Source: Chrysomallon squamiferum (lineage: Eukaryota; Mollusca; Gastropoda; Neomphalida; Peltospiridae). From it: a stretch of DNA of 64,000 nucleotides. The notes beneath the pieces were generated by a model. It had not been told where the DNA came from and made no database searches. It saw only the letters and a list, made by a program, of their open reading frames with translations. The translations under genes and the position numbers were made by a program. This document shows, piece after piece, positions 51,481 to 63,067 of the stretch; the first letter of the stretch is position 1, and each line of letters starts with the position of its first letter. The stretch spans positions 2,619,197 to 2,683,196 of the forward strand of contig CM022675.1 of the NCBI GenBank assembly GCA_012295275.1, given 5' to 3'.

Positions 51481-51993
51481 TCTGATGTTACATTATAAGA
51501 AGAAAAAAACATACTGTTTCTGTTATCTGTTGAAAAATATTATTAATTAAAATTCATTATTAGTATCCAAGTATTACACCAATTAATAATAATGATTTTT
51601 AGTTGAAATGCTCTACTATGACATTCCATTAACTAGATGTAACAATTTTTGTTAAAAAAATAATGTAACCATATGATTTGAAACATAATATAAATGTCCT
51701 CATATCTGAAACATTGCATTAATTAATATCAAAATTACAAATGCCACAAATTTTTTTTATCAATAGTCTGAACATATAATCATCATTTTGTGTTGAAACA
51801 TTAGAAATAGTAATCATTTCTGTTTTGACATTACAGAAAACTTGTCTTTCACAGTGTTACTTTAAGTGAGTTCAGTTGAAAGATCAAACAAAGTAAGATC
51901 TTCTGATCTAGACACATCTTTTTAATTTAATGCTGTTCTGAGTAGAACTGACCTGAAATGAAACTGAAGCAAAACTGACCAATGGTCAGTCAG

Positions 51994-54900
51994 TCATTTA
52001 GAAAATATATCTTTGTAGTTGAGAAGCATCAGTTCTATGACTTTCTGTTCAAACTTGGCAGCCATCAGACTGATCATGGGGTCTGTTTCAAGTGGCCTCA
52101 TCAACGTCGGCGCAAACACGATAGCCAGGTTCTCAGCACTCATCATCGTCTTCTCCTTCATCTCCGCAACTCTGAAACACAACATTTCAACTCTGAAACA
52201 CAACATTTCAACATTCTAACTCTGAAACACAACACTTCAACATTCTAACTCTGAAACACATTTCAACATTCTAACTCTGAAACACAACATTTCAACATTC
52301 TAACTCTGAAACACAACATTTCAACATTCTAACTCTGAAACACAACATACATTTTAACTCTGAAACACATTTCAACATTTTGTTTTTAACTCTTAAATGC
52401 CCAACATTTCAACATTTCATTTTTAACTCTGAAACACACAACATTTAAACATTTCATTTTTTACTCTGAAACACAACATTCCGACATTCAATTGTTAACT
52501 CTGAAACAGTACAGTTCAACACTTCTGTTTTAACTATGAAACAAAATATTTCAATATTTCATTTTTAACTGTGAAAGAAAAAAAAACATTTCAGTATTTC
52601 CCTTTGAAACGAAAAACAAACATTTCAAGTTTCATTTTTGTCTGATGAAAGACAACACAGAACTCATCTAAAGGAGACAGAAGGCATTTCAGTATCTGGT
52701 AGTCTGCTCACCTCACTAAGTGATACAAAAGATATTTCAGTGTCTGAGAGTCTGCTCACAGTACTCACTTGACTAAGTGAGACAGAAGATATTTCAGTGT
52801 CTGAGAGTCTGCTCACAGTACTCACTTGACTAAGTGAGACAGAAGATATTTCAGTGTCTGAGAGTCTGCTCACAGTACTCACTTGACTAAGTGATACAAA
52901 AGATATTTCAGTGTCTGGCAATGAGCTCACAGTACTCACTTGACTAAGTGATACAAAAGATATTTCTGTGTCTGGCAATGAGCTCACAGTACTCACTTGA
53001 CTAAGTGATACAAAAGATATTTCTGTGTCTGGCAACGAGCTCACAGTACTCACCTGACTAAGTGAGACAGAAGATATTTCATTGACTGGTAATGAGCTCA
53101 CAGTACTCACCTGACTAAGTGAGACAGAAGATATTTCAGTGTCTGGTAATGAGCTCACAGTACTCACCTGACTAAGTGAGACAGAAGATATTTCAGTGTC
53201 TGGTAATGTCTGCTCACAGTACTCACCTGACTAAGTGAGACAGAAGATATTTCAGTGTCTGGTAATGAGCTCACAGTACTCACCTGACTAAGTGAGACAG
53301 AAGATATTTCAGTGTCTGGTAATGAGCTCACAGTACTCACCTGACTAAGTGAGACAGAAGATATTTCAGTGTCTGAGAGTCTGCTCACAGTACTCACCTG
53401 ACTAAGTGAGACAGAAGATATTTCAGTGTCTGAGAGTCTGCTCACAGTACTCACCTGACTAAGTGAGACAGAAGATATTTCAGTGTCTGGTAATGAGCTC
53501 ACAGTACTCACCTGACTAAGTGAGACAGAAGATATTTCAGTGTCTGGTAATGAGCTCACAGTACTCACCTGACTAAGTGAGACAGAAGATATTTCAGTGT
53601 CTGGTAATGAGCTCACAGTACTCACCTGACTAAGTGAGACAGAAGATATTTCAGTGTCTGACAGTCTGCTCACAGTACTCACCTGACTAAGTGAGACAAG
53701 ATATTTCAGTGTCTGGTAATGAGCTCATAGTACTCACCTGACTAAGTGAGACAGAAGATATTTCAGTGTCTGGTAATGAGCTCACAGTACTCACCTGACT
53801 AAGTGAGACAGAAGATATTTCAGTGTCTGACAGTCTGCTCACAGTACTCACCTGACTAAGTGAGACAGAAGATATTTCAGTGTCTGGTAATGAGCTCACA
53901 GTACTCACCTGACTAAGTGAGACAGAAGATATTTCAGTGTCTGGTAATGAGCTCACAGTACTCACCTGACTATGTGAGACAGAAGATATTTCAGTGTCTG
54001 GTAATGAGCTCACAGTACTCACCTGACTAAGTGAGACAGAAGATATTTCAGTGTCTGGTAATGAGCTGGGGCTAACTTGTTACAGATCTCCTTCACCTGT
54101 CTGACTTTCTCAGTGTTGTCTACGTCACATTCTACAAAATTGTCAAATTCTGTTTAAAACACTGATACAAGTGAGAAGATGTGACAGCTAAAAGCTTTTC
54201 TGAACTTAATCAAAAACACAAACATATCATTCCAACATTCAACTTCTTTAATTGTAATTACTCAAAAATAATTTAATGTTTATTTAATCATTCTCCGACC
54301 GTTTTCACAAGACGGTGACAAATGATTTCTTAATAGATGAAATTAGTTAATTAATATATTAGTTATTAATAAATGATTTTCCAAATGTATAAAATTAATA
54401 ATGTGAACTCTTAGTTAAAGACTGAATTGAAATAAATTATTTCTAAAACACAGAAGAAGAGTCAAAGTATAATTATCACGTCTTTTCAATAGTGTTTAAG
54501 AACTTACTTATAACGTCTAACAGAAGCTTGTAGACATCAAATGAGACTAGTGGTATTGGAAGTAGTCTAAAATACAGTTTCAGTGCACTTGTGATTGTAT
54601 TGATGTCATCATACTTGCTGGCACTGATGTCAGCATTCTCAACATCTACAACAACAACAAAAATGTTTACATTTGTGTGTTCAAAAGTATAATCATGTGT
54701 ATGTATGAATATGTATCTATGTATATATGTTTGTATGTATGCAAGTGTGTATGTATGTGTGTTGTGTTACTCAGTATTTTTTTTTTTATATAGTTAATAA
54801 TCTTCATATTACTTATCTAAACAAGCTGTCTGTGAACGTTTTTAAAAATGAATTTTAAAACATTTATGTAAATAAAATAAAAATGTAAACAACACATTTA

Positions 54901-57900
54901 CATTAATCTCTAACCTTTATCAAACGCCATTCTGATTGATTCTACATCGTCATGGAAACCTGCTATCCGATACAATCCTTCTGAGTTCATACCTTTCAAG
55001 TAACAAAAATAAACAAGTTATTTAGCTACTAATAAGATATACCTACAAATATTGCATAAAACAGTTTCATTTCAAATTTTATGTTGAGTTAATACATGAT
55101 TATCATGTTTCAGTTCACAAAAATTATAACATCATTGTCATAAAAAAAATAAAAATAGAAATAAAAATAACATTTTAATAATAATAACATCAACAACAAC
55201 AACAGTAATAGTAATAATGATAAAACTACTAAAAGTACTACTACTATACTACTACTACTATTATTACTACTACTACTGCTACTACTACTACTACTACTAC
55301 TATTAACAATAATAAATATAAATCAGTCAAATGTAAAGACAGATTTTTAAAGATCATATTGTGTAAGTTCACTGAAAAGAACATTTCTTACCTCTAGATT
55401 CTATTTCTTTTATACATTTTTCTACAACGTGAGGTATCCCAGTCTTCTGAGCTTTGACCACTGTGGTCAGATCAGCACCGTAGATGCGCTTCACGTACTT
55501 CATGTCAGGCATGCAGTCGTTAGGAACTTTCTCTGAGCACTTCTTGTGAGCCTCAAAACCACAGTCTGAAATTTACTCTTCTCCTTGTCACATACTCTTT
55601 ATTTTATTCAACAACAGTTAATATTACACAAACAACAGCTATTATTACTTCCACCACTAGTACCATTATTACTACTGTTACATCAACTACTACTGCTGCT
55701 ATTCCTACCACTATTAGTCTACTACTGCTGCTATTCCTACCACTATTAGTCTACTACTGCTATTACAAGAGTTACATTAACAACTACAACTACTATTAGC
55801 CTACCACTACTACTACTACTGCTAGCGTTACATCAGTAACTTCTACTCCTATTACTACTACTACTGCTATTACTATTACTATTGTCATTTCAACAACTAC
55901 TACCACTATTACTACTACTACTATTATTTACACTACTACTACTACTACTAGCCCACTATTACTCTTATTAATAAGACTGCTACTATTACTAGTGTTTCAT
56001 TAACATCTACTATTAGTGGTATTTGTGATAGTAGTAGTAGTAGTAGTACTAGTAGTAGTGACTGCAGCAGTGTAGTTGTACTGTTACTACTGCTGCCTTT
56101 GCTGAGAGCTACATTATTATTAGAAAGTAATAAAAAAAGAAACAGAAGCCCAGTAGAGTTGTTGTGGTAGATGCTACTGTGTGCGCTGTTGTATATTTTA
56201 AACAAATATCTGACACTGACCTTGACATTTGACCCCTTGAGCTATTAATCCCCACATAAAGTTGGCACAAAAGTCACACCAGTGAAGGCCCATAAAATTC
56301 TGAACCTGTGAAATTTAAATAAATTAAAATTAATAACCAAAATGTTGTTAAATAACCACGTATACATGTATTAGCCTCTCACAAACACTCATGTTGTTTT
56401 ACTATATAAAATTCTGAACCTGTGAAATTGAAAATTGAAAATTAATAACCAAAATGTTCTTATATAAACTACATATAGATGTATTAGACTCTCATGTTAT
56501 TTTACTATATAAAATTCTGAAGCTGTTGAATAGAAAATTTGAAATTAAATTTAGAAATAAACACGCTATCATTAGAAAATGTAGTTTACATACATATATA
56601 TTATTTTCTAATGATAGCGTGTTTATTTTAATGGATAGTTAAAACTGTTATGAACAGTGTAAGCAGTTTAAGGCTTTTTTTTATCATTGATATTAAAATA
56701 CTTACTAAATAGTGCACAATATCTCACACACACACACACACACTCACACACACACACACACACACATGCACACATAAACCAAAAAAACAAGATTCTATGT
56801 CTCCAAGGCAACAATATCCTCAGTTACCTTAAAACAATGAGCTTTCTCTGTGTCCTTCCAGTCAGGTGAGAAATCTTCATCATCATCCTCCTCCCCCTCG
56901 TCTGTCATCGACTCCTGCAGTGAAAACAATACAGTGTCTAGTGTGGACCAACAGTGAAAACAACAAAGTGTTTAGTGTGAACCAACAGTGAAAACAACAC
57001 AGTGTCTAGTGTGGACCAACAATGAAAACAACAAAGTGTGGACCAACACAGCGTCTAGTGTGAACCAACAGTGAAAACAACACAGTGTCTAGTGTGAACC
57101 AACAGTGAAAACAATACAGTGTTTAGTGTGGACCAACAGTGAAACAATACAGCGTCTAGTGTGGACCAACAGTGAAACAACACAGTGTCTAGTGTGAACC
57201 AACAGTGAAAACAATACAGTGTTTAGTGTGGACCAACAGTGAAAACAACACAGTGTCTAGTGTGGACCAACAGTGAAACAATACAGTGTCTAGTGTGAAC
57301 CAACAGTGAAAACAATACAGTGTATATTGTGAACCAACAGTGAAAACAATACAGTGTCTATTGTGAACCAACAGTGAAACAATACAGTGTCTAGTGTGAA
57401 CCAACAGTGAAAACAATACAGTGTCTAGTGTGAACCAACAGTGAAAACAATACAGTGTCTAGTGTGAACCAACAGTGAAAACAACACAGTGTCTAGTGTG
57501 AACCAACAGTGAAAACAATACAGTGTCTAGTGTGAACCAACAGTGAAAACAACACAGTGTCTAGTGTGGACCAACAGTGAAAACAATACAGTGTCAAGTG
57601 TGGACCAACAGTGAAAACAATAGTGTCTAGTGTGGACCAACAGTGAAAACAATACAGTGTCTAGTGTGAACCAACAGTGAAAACAACACAGTGTCTAGTG
57701 TGAACCAACAGTGAAAACAACACAGTGTCTAGTGTGGACCAACAGTGAAAACAATACAGCGTCTAGTGTGGACCAACAGTGAAAACAATACAGTGTCAAG
57801 TGTGGACCAACAGTGAAAACAATACAGTGTCAAGTGTGGACCAACAGTGAAACAATACAGTGTCTAGTGTGAACCAACAGTGAAAACAACACAGTGTCTA

Positions 57901-60182
57901 GTGTGGACCAACAGTGAAACAATACAGTGTCTAGTACAGTAAAAACAAATTTTATTTTAAACTGCTTAAAAGGAATAAACGAGTGTCATAGCTACCACCA
58001 TAACACATTATCTTGTTACAGAAACACACACACACAGAAATAAAATAATAAAAAATAAAATAAAATAAAGTAAAGTAAAAAAAAATAATAATAATAATCA
58101 ATAAATAAAAATAAAATAAAATAAAATAAAATAAAATGAAGTAAATAAATAAAAAATAAAACATAATAAAATAAAATAAAATAAATAAATAAAACAAAAT
58201 GAAAATCAATAAATAAAATAAAAAATAAATAAAATAAAATAAATAATAAAAAACAAAAAAAATAAATAAATAAAATAAAATAAAATAAAATAAAATAAAA
58301 ACACATGAAAGAAAAAGATAAATGGAAAAACAATTAGTAAAACAGAAAAAAAATAAATGAAAAGAAATTATTTACCATTTATGTTATAAAAAAAGCAGTT
58401 AGTCATAAAAAAATGTATTCATATATCATCTTTCAAAAACCAAATTAAACAATCCAAAATGAAAACCCTGCAGCTTAAATTAGGGAAAGATAATAAAAAG
58501 AATTTGACTTAAATACAAGGGCAATAACATTTGTATTCTAGAGCCTAGAAATAATCATTCAAGACCAAATAAACAGGTCAAAACAAATCTGGCATTAAGC
58601 AGAAAAATTATCATAAAAAAAATATATATATAAAATTTTACAATACATACTAAGTGTTTCATAACTTACAAATTAATTGTTAAAAGTTTTATAAAAACGA
58701 ACAAATTCCTAACTGTATATTTAAATCCCATAGTTCCAAATCATGGCATTACTTTATCAGAATTTAACATAAAAAAATAATAATAATAATAATAATAATA
58801 AAAATAATTTTAAAAGTATACATATCTAGTTTCATAAAAAAGGTGAAGGGTAATGAAAAGACAAGCTGTTTAAAATTTAATAAAGTTGTTTTAATGTGTG
58901 AAACAGGAAACAGTTTTCTGTTTGCTGGGCTGGAGAGGCAGACAGACAAAGAGCAATGATAAAGAGAAAAGTACTGACAGGGGTAGACAACTCTTGCTGC
59001 CTGGTGTCATCGCGACTGTCGGTGACATCGAGTCTCCGTGCTGTTTTGGCTTTGCTCCGTGTTTTGTACTTAGATTTGTAGTTGTACGCCAGGTACGGAG
59101 ACTCCTCGTAGTTCGATTCGTTTGACAACGTGGAGATGTAGTCGGAGGCTCGCAGCTCAATGTAAAAGTGGATGAGGCCATCTGCCACGAGGTCGTGAAC
59201 AGTGTCAAAACGTTTCTCACCAACAAAATGTTTTCCTTCATAATACAACTTGAAATTTTTGGTCTCTCCATTGAATCTGCAAAAAAGAATTAAGAATTAA
59301 ACAAACAGGACAACAACAGTAAAAACAATGACAAAATGTTTCACAGAAAAATGTATTTTTAAACAGAGAATTTAGAGAGGTTTCTTGATGGGAAAAGAGG
59401 AGATTATAAATTGTCAGCATTAAAAGCATCAATTTTAAAGTAAATCAGATTTAGACCAAAATTGTCAAGTTCTGACTAAAGTAATCAGGTTTAGACTAAA
59501 ATAGTCAAGTTTTGACTATAGAAATCAAGTTTAGACTAAAATAGTCAAGTTCTGACTTAAGTAATCAGGTTTAGACAAAAACAGTCAAGTTCTGACTAAA
59601 GTAATCAGGTTCAGAGTAAGACTGTGAGTTCAGCAAGCTTACTAAGTAGATTTTACACAGCTCAAAGTAACTGTTTTAATTTCTTTTATCTGCCACAGTA
59701 CTGAAAAATACAGTTAAAATATGTCTAATTCTGCCTGTTAGTAGTGTGTGTAATAACGTATTGCTAACACATTTAACTACGTGTCTACTGTTTATTGTTA
59801 AGCTAGCTCACCTGATAGCGAGAGTGAATGCATCAGGAGCCCGCTCACTCTTTCTCACGAGATAACAACCGTCTCCTTCACTTAGGAGCTGGTCCGTTTC
59901 TTCTCGACTGATACTTCCGTGAAATCTGCAAACAAAATGAACTTCTTTTACAAAATCTGTTGTTAATCATATCTTTAAACTCATTTAAACTAAAACAACA
60001 ACACTCGTAATAACAAAATAAATAATAATAAGAAGAAATTATGATAACAGTATTAATAACATCTAACGATGATAATATCAAATATGTAAGATTTTGGATT
60101 AGCTGAATTTGATGAATACTTTAAGTATTTTGTTTCAAATAATAATCATATATAAAACATTGTTAAATTAAAAAAAAAACAG

Positions 60183-60220
<38 letters not shown>

Positions 60221-60460
60221 AACTTTGATTTTCTCCTCATACTAAACTACTTTAGAAATGCTATTTTGTTTCTGTCATTGCTATAATCATTTATATTTAT
60301 GAAAAGAAACTCAATTAAGTTCTGAGTAAGTAATAACCAATCAAGCAAACAACCAAAGACAATAAACAATGAAACAAACAAAGAAACAAACAAAAAAGCA
60401 AATATATAAAATAGGTTTACTTACTCTTTACCATAGAAGAAGGGTCTGTTCAAAACCTGA

Positions 60461-60516
<56 letters not shown>

Positions 60517-63067
60517 TAACAATATACAATAAATAAAAAATATAAAAAAAATGAATGAATAAAAAAAACAGAAATATTAAAAGAAAAATAAACAATATAA
60601 CATGTCACTTATTTTTTATTTTTTTGTTTTTTTTTATCTACAGTTGTAATAAAATTAAATTTTGCTCCAGTAGTATAACCTTTCTACTGCTTTAGTCACA
60701 TTTTCTAACTTCCAGTTGTCACATAACAACCATATATAAATACAAATCACAGTTTAACACTTTAAATTCTGATTTATTACCATAAAATGTTCAATGTTTT
60801 CCTTAATTATATTTACAAACAATCACAATAATTTATTAAACTGTTGAAGTCAGTCATAGCCTGTTCAGACTAGATCATGATTTATCTGAAAGTGATAAGA
60901 TAACTACTGAAATTTAATAGTTTAACATTATGCAGACAGTACAATGAAACATAAAATGAAAAAGAAAACCAAGAAAAAAACCTTTTTATTTAAAAATTAT
61001 TGAATAAAATCTTGTGTGAAATGTAGCTACTACTTTAAACTAGACTAATCAAAATCACACACACACACACACACATGCAATCACACACACAAATACACAT
61101 ATTAACACAAAAATTACTGAATATAATTCAAAATATGAAATATAGCTATTATTAAACTAGATCAGTGAAAATCATACACATACACTGAAATGAAAACATA
61201 AATAAAGAAATAAAAATAAAAATATCTTCTCTTTCATAGTATATAAGCAAACTAACTTAACTAACTAAATAAGCAAATAAATAAATAAATAAATAAATAA
61301 CATTTAAATCTGCATTTTGCAAGAGGTTTAATTAATTACTAATTATTTTATCACCAGGCTTCAAAGTATTTCTGTGTTGCACTCACCTCTCTCTGACAAA
61401 TTATTCTTCTAGGTTTGGGTGCTTCCTGTTGCAAAGTGTATACTGTGTAATATAAAAATATCACATTGTAGTATGTATATATTGTGTTTACAATAATTAC
61501 TTACAGTATGTGTGTACAGTGTAATATAAAAATATCACACTGTAGTGTGTATATATTGTTTACAATAACTTACAGTATGTGTGTACTGTGTAATATAAAA
61601 ATATCACACTGTAGTGTGTATATATTGTTTATAATAACTTACAGTATGTGTGTACTGTGTAATATAAAAATATCATAGTATAGTGTGTATATATTGTTTA
61701 CAATAATTACAGTATGTGTGTAGTGTAATATAAAAATATCACACTGTAGTGTGTATATATTGTTTATAATAACTTACAGTATGTGTGTACTGTGTAATAT
61801 AAAAATTTCACATAGTATGTATATATGTGTTTATCATTCTAATAATAACTTACAGTATGTGTGTACTGTGTAATATAAAAATATCACACTGTAGTGTGTA
61901 TATATTGTTTATCATTCTAATAATAACTTACAGTATGTGTGTACTGTGTAATATAAAAATATCAGACTGTAGTGTGTATATATTGTTTATAATAACTTAC
62001 AGTATATGTGTACTGTGTAATATAAAAATATCACATTGTAGTGTATATATATTGTTTATAATAACTTACAGTATGTGTGTACTGTGTAATATAAAAATAT
62101 CACACTGTAGTGTGTATATATTGTTTATAAAAACTTACAGTATGTGTGTACTGTGTAATATAAAAATATCACACTGTAGTGTGTATATATTGTTTATCAT
62201 TCTAATATAAAAATATCACAGTGTGTGTGTAGTATAATTGTTTATAAAAATATCACATGTGTGTACTGTGTAAAAATATATATGTTGTGTATATTGTTTA
62301 TAATAACTTACAGCATATGTGTACTGTGTAATATAAAAATATCAGACTGTAGTGTGTATATATTGTTTATAAAAACTTACAGCATATGTGTACTGTGTAA
62401 TATAAAACTATCAGACTGTAGTGTGTATATATTGTTTATAAAAACTTACAGCATATGTGTACTGTGTAATATAAAACTATCAGACTGTAGTGTGTATATA
62501 TTGTTTATAATAACTTACAGTATGTGTGTACTGTGTAATATAAAAATATCACATTGTAGTGCATATATATGGTTTATAATAACTTACAGTATGTGTGTAC
62601 TGTGTAATAAAAAAATATCACACTGTAGTGTGTATATATTGTTTATCATTCTAATAATAACTTACAGTATGTGTGTAGTGTAATATAAAACTATCACACT
62701 AGTATGTGTGTATATATTGTTTATAATAACTTACAGTATGTGCAGTGTAATATAAAACTATCAGACTGTAGTGTGTGTATATTGTGTTTATAATAACTTA
62801 CAGTATGTGCAGTGTAATATAAAACTATCACACTAGTATGTGTGTATATATTGTGTTTATAATAATAACTTACAGTATGTGCAGTGTAATATAAAACTAT
62901 CACACTAGTATGTGTGTATACATTGTGTTTATAATAATAACTAACAGTATGTGCAGTGTAATATAAAACTATCACACTGTAGTATGTGTGTATATATTGT
63001 GTTTATCACTCTAATAATAACTTACAGTATGTCTTCCATGTTGGCAGTGGCTGACTCTCCTCCCCAT
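51994..63067 (-). CDS. CHN: Chimaerin orthologue (SH2-C1-RhoGAP Rac GAP), extreme N-terminus not found
   Basis: Exons in transcription order: 63067-63026, 61442-61387, 60456-60425, 59925-59812, 59276-58979, 56914-56828, 56305-56221, 55565-55392, 54992-54915, 54645-54508, 54149-54023, 52171-51994. Phases agree throughout and give about 468 residues, close to vertebrate alpha-2/beta-2 chimaerin. The N-terminal [20 protein letters not shown] stretch and the [18 protein letters not shown] entry into SH2 are diagnostic. The C1 domain has the full HX12CX2CX13CX2CX4HX2CX7C pattern. RhoGAP has the arginine finger in SEGLYRIAG, the [12 protein letters not shown] helix and [14 protein letters not shown], and ends FSK-stop. 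Chimaerins are diacylglycerol-responsive GAPs for Rac. The first coding exon must lie upstream of 63068. An acidic linker (GEEDDDED) precedes C1. Confidence 0.95.
52172..52560 (-). repeat. Tandem array of the 3' splice site of the last chimaerin exon
   Basis: On the minus strand the last exon is entered by TTGTGTTTCAG/AGTT. The same TTGTGTTTCAGAGTT string recurs in a unit of about 29 bp through 52172-52375. More diverged copies extend to about 52560. Thus the acceptor plus the first four exon bases is the repeated element. Confidence 0.88.
52670..54060 (-). repeat. Array of ~23 copies of a chimaerin exon end plus its 5' splice site (57-bp unit)
   Basis: On the minus strand each 57-bp unit contains the last ~36 bases of the RhoGAP exon ending at 54023 (encoding [12 protein letters not shown]), then CAG/GTGAGTACTGTGAGCTC of the intron start. 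The first copy in transcription order is the real exon end. Further copies keep the GTGAGT donor, with CAG or CAA before it. Because 57 is 19 codons, the array opens in other frames, but those translations are not protein. Confidence 0.95.
55392..56305 (-). other. Chimaerin C1 zinc-finger exons
   Basis: Exon 56305-56221 encodes [13 protein letters not shown] and [13 protein letters not shown], and exon 55565-55392 encodes [10 protein letters not shown] and VPNDC. The first zinc-ligand histidine is supplied by the end of the preceding exon (AHCFK, 56914-56828). All eight zinc ligands are present. The PHW-type and QGVKC motifs are those of phorbol ester/diacylglycerol-binding C1 domains. Confidence 0.92.
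56288..56560 (-). repeat. Triplicated ~115-bp block containing the C1 exon acceptor
   Basis: AAAATTCTGAACCTGTGAAATT (minus strand: the TTTCACAG/GTTCAGAATTTT exon start) at 56295 recurs at about 56408. It recurs in decayed form at about 56512 (CTGAAGCTGTTGAATAG). Intervening AATAACCAAAATGTT and TATTAG..CTC landmarks repeat in the same order. Confidence 0.8.
56930..57945 (-). repeat. 34-bp minisatellite adjoining the acidic-linker exon acceptor
   Basis: About thirty units of CAGTGTCTAGTGTG(A/G)ACCAA plus CAGTGAAAACAA(C/T)A. On the minus strand the exon at 56914 is entered by ATTGTTTTCACTGCAG. Each unit repeats TTGTTTTCACTG, i.e. the pyrimidine tract, with TTGG in place of the acceptor CAG. Confidence 0.92.
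58030..58310 (+). repeat. (AAAAT)n / (AAAT)n tract
   Basis: Imperfect AAAAT pentanucleotide and AAAT tetranucleotide repeats in the chimaerin intron between the SH2 and acidic-linker exons. Confidence 0.9.
58979..59925 (-). other. Chimaerin SH2 domain exons
   Basis: Exon 59925-59812 encodes [14 protein letters not shown], then GCYLVRKSE, the phosphotyrosine-pocket arginine strand, and FTLAIR. Exon 59276-58979 encodes [17 protein letters not shown] and the [14 protein letters not shown] end of the domain. It then continues into a long linker rich in Tyr, Lys and Arg. The donor used here (CCCCT/GTCAGT) is weak but is the one that keeps phase 0 with the next exon. Confidence 0.88.
59450..59620 (+). 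repeat. 40-bp minisatellite in the chimaerin SH2 intron
   Basis: Four to five units with AGTCAAGTT(C/T)TGACTA, then AGTAATCAGGTTTAGACTAA. Unlike the neighbouring arrays, it does not visibly contain a copy of either flanking splice site. Confidence 0.85.
61455..63020 (-). repeat. Array of ~21 units carrying acceptor, 12-nt microexon-like core and donor
   Basis: On the minus strand a typical ~69-bp unit reads TTTTTATATTACACAG, then TACACACATACT, then GTAAGTTATTA. The acceptor copies that of the real exon at 61442 (TATATTACACAG/TATACAC). The donor copies that of the real exon ending at 63026 (ACATACT/GTAAGTTATTA). I count 13 units with both splice sites and a 12-nt core intact; the rest have lost the acceptor AG or are shortened. 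The array fills the whole intron. Confidence 0.93.

Larger units (their letters stand above)
46482..51993. other. Interval between gene C and chimaerin, no recognised gene
   Basis: The left part should hold the gene C 3' UTR (candidate AATAAA at 47132-47137). The right part should hold the chimaerin 3' UTR on the minus strand. The interval contains ATT tracts at 46815-46983, AAT at 49302-49373, a ~46 bp minisatellite with TACCAGTCTAG units at about 48820-49000, and another with TTCTACAGTTTGTTAAAATG units at 51240-51480. A 31-codon ATG-initiated frame at 47515-47610 is too short to support as a gene. Confidence 0.65.
51994..54992 (-). other. Chimaerin RhoGAP exons
   Basis: Exons 54992-54915, 54645-54508, 54149-54023 and 52171-51994 encode the GAP domain, with the catalytic arginine in GLYRIAG. 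The third exon ends [18 protein letters not shown]. The last continues [19 protein letters not shown]. The intron between the last two exons (52172-54022) is almost wholly made of arrays derived from its own splice sites. Confidence 0.9.

Noticed and set aside
52664-54022. Long minus-strand open frames with a 19-residue repeat ([19 protein letters not shown])
   Set aside because: They are out-of-frame readings of the 57-bp donor array of chimaerin. The true exon uses another frame ([12 protein letters not shown]), and the repeats have perfect splice donors rather than coding conservation.
58877-58978. Extension of the chimaerin SH2 exon past 58979 in open frame ([15 protein letters not shown]...)
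   Set aside because: The hydrophobic reading is intronic. The donor at 58979 gives phase 0, matching the next exon, and the family has no such segment.
61484-62975. Open frames on both strands with repeated [21 protein letters not shown]-like or [13 protein letters not shown]-like peptides
   Set aside because: They are translations of the acceptor-donor minisatellite in a chimaerin intron; no independent gene signals are present.
61455-63020. CRISPR-like appearance of regularly spaced repeats (also at 52670-54060 and 56930-57945)
   Set aside because: Units are contiguous minisatellites without unique spacers, lie in introns of an animal gene, and are explained by copied splice junctions.
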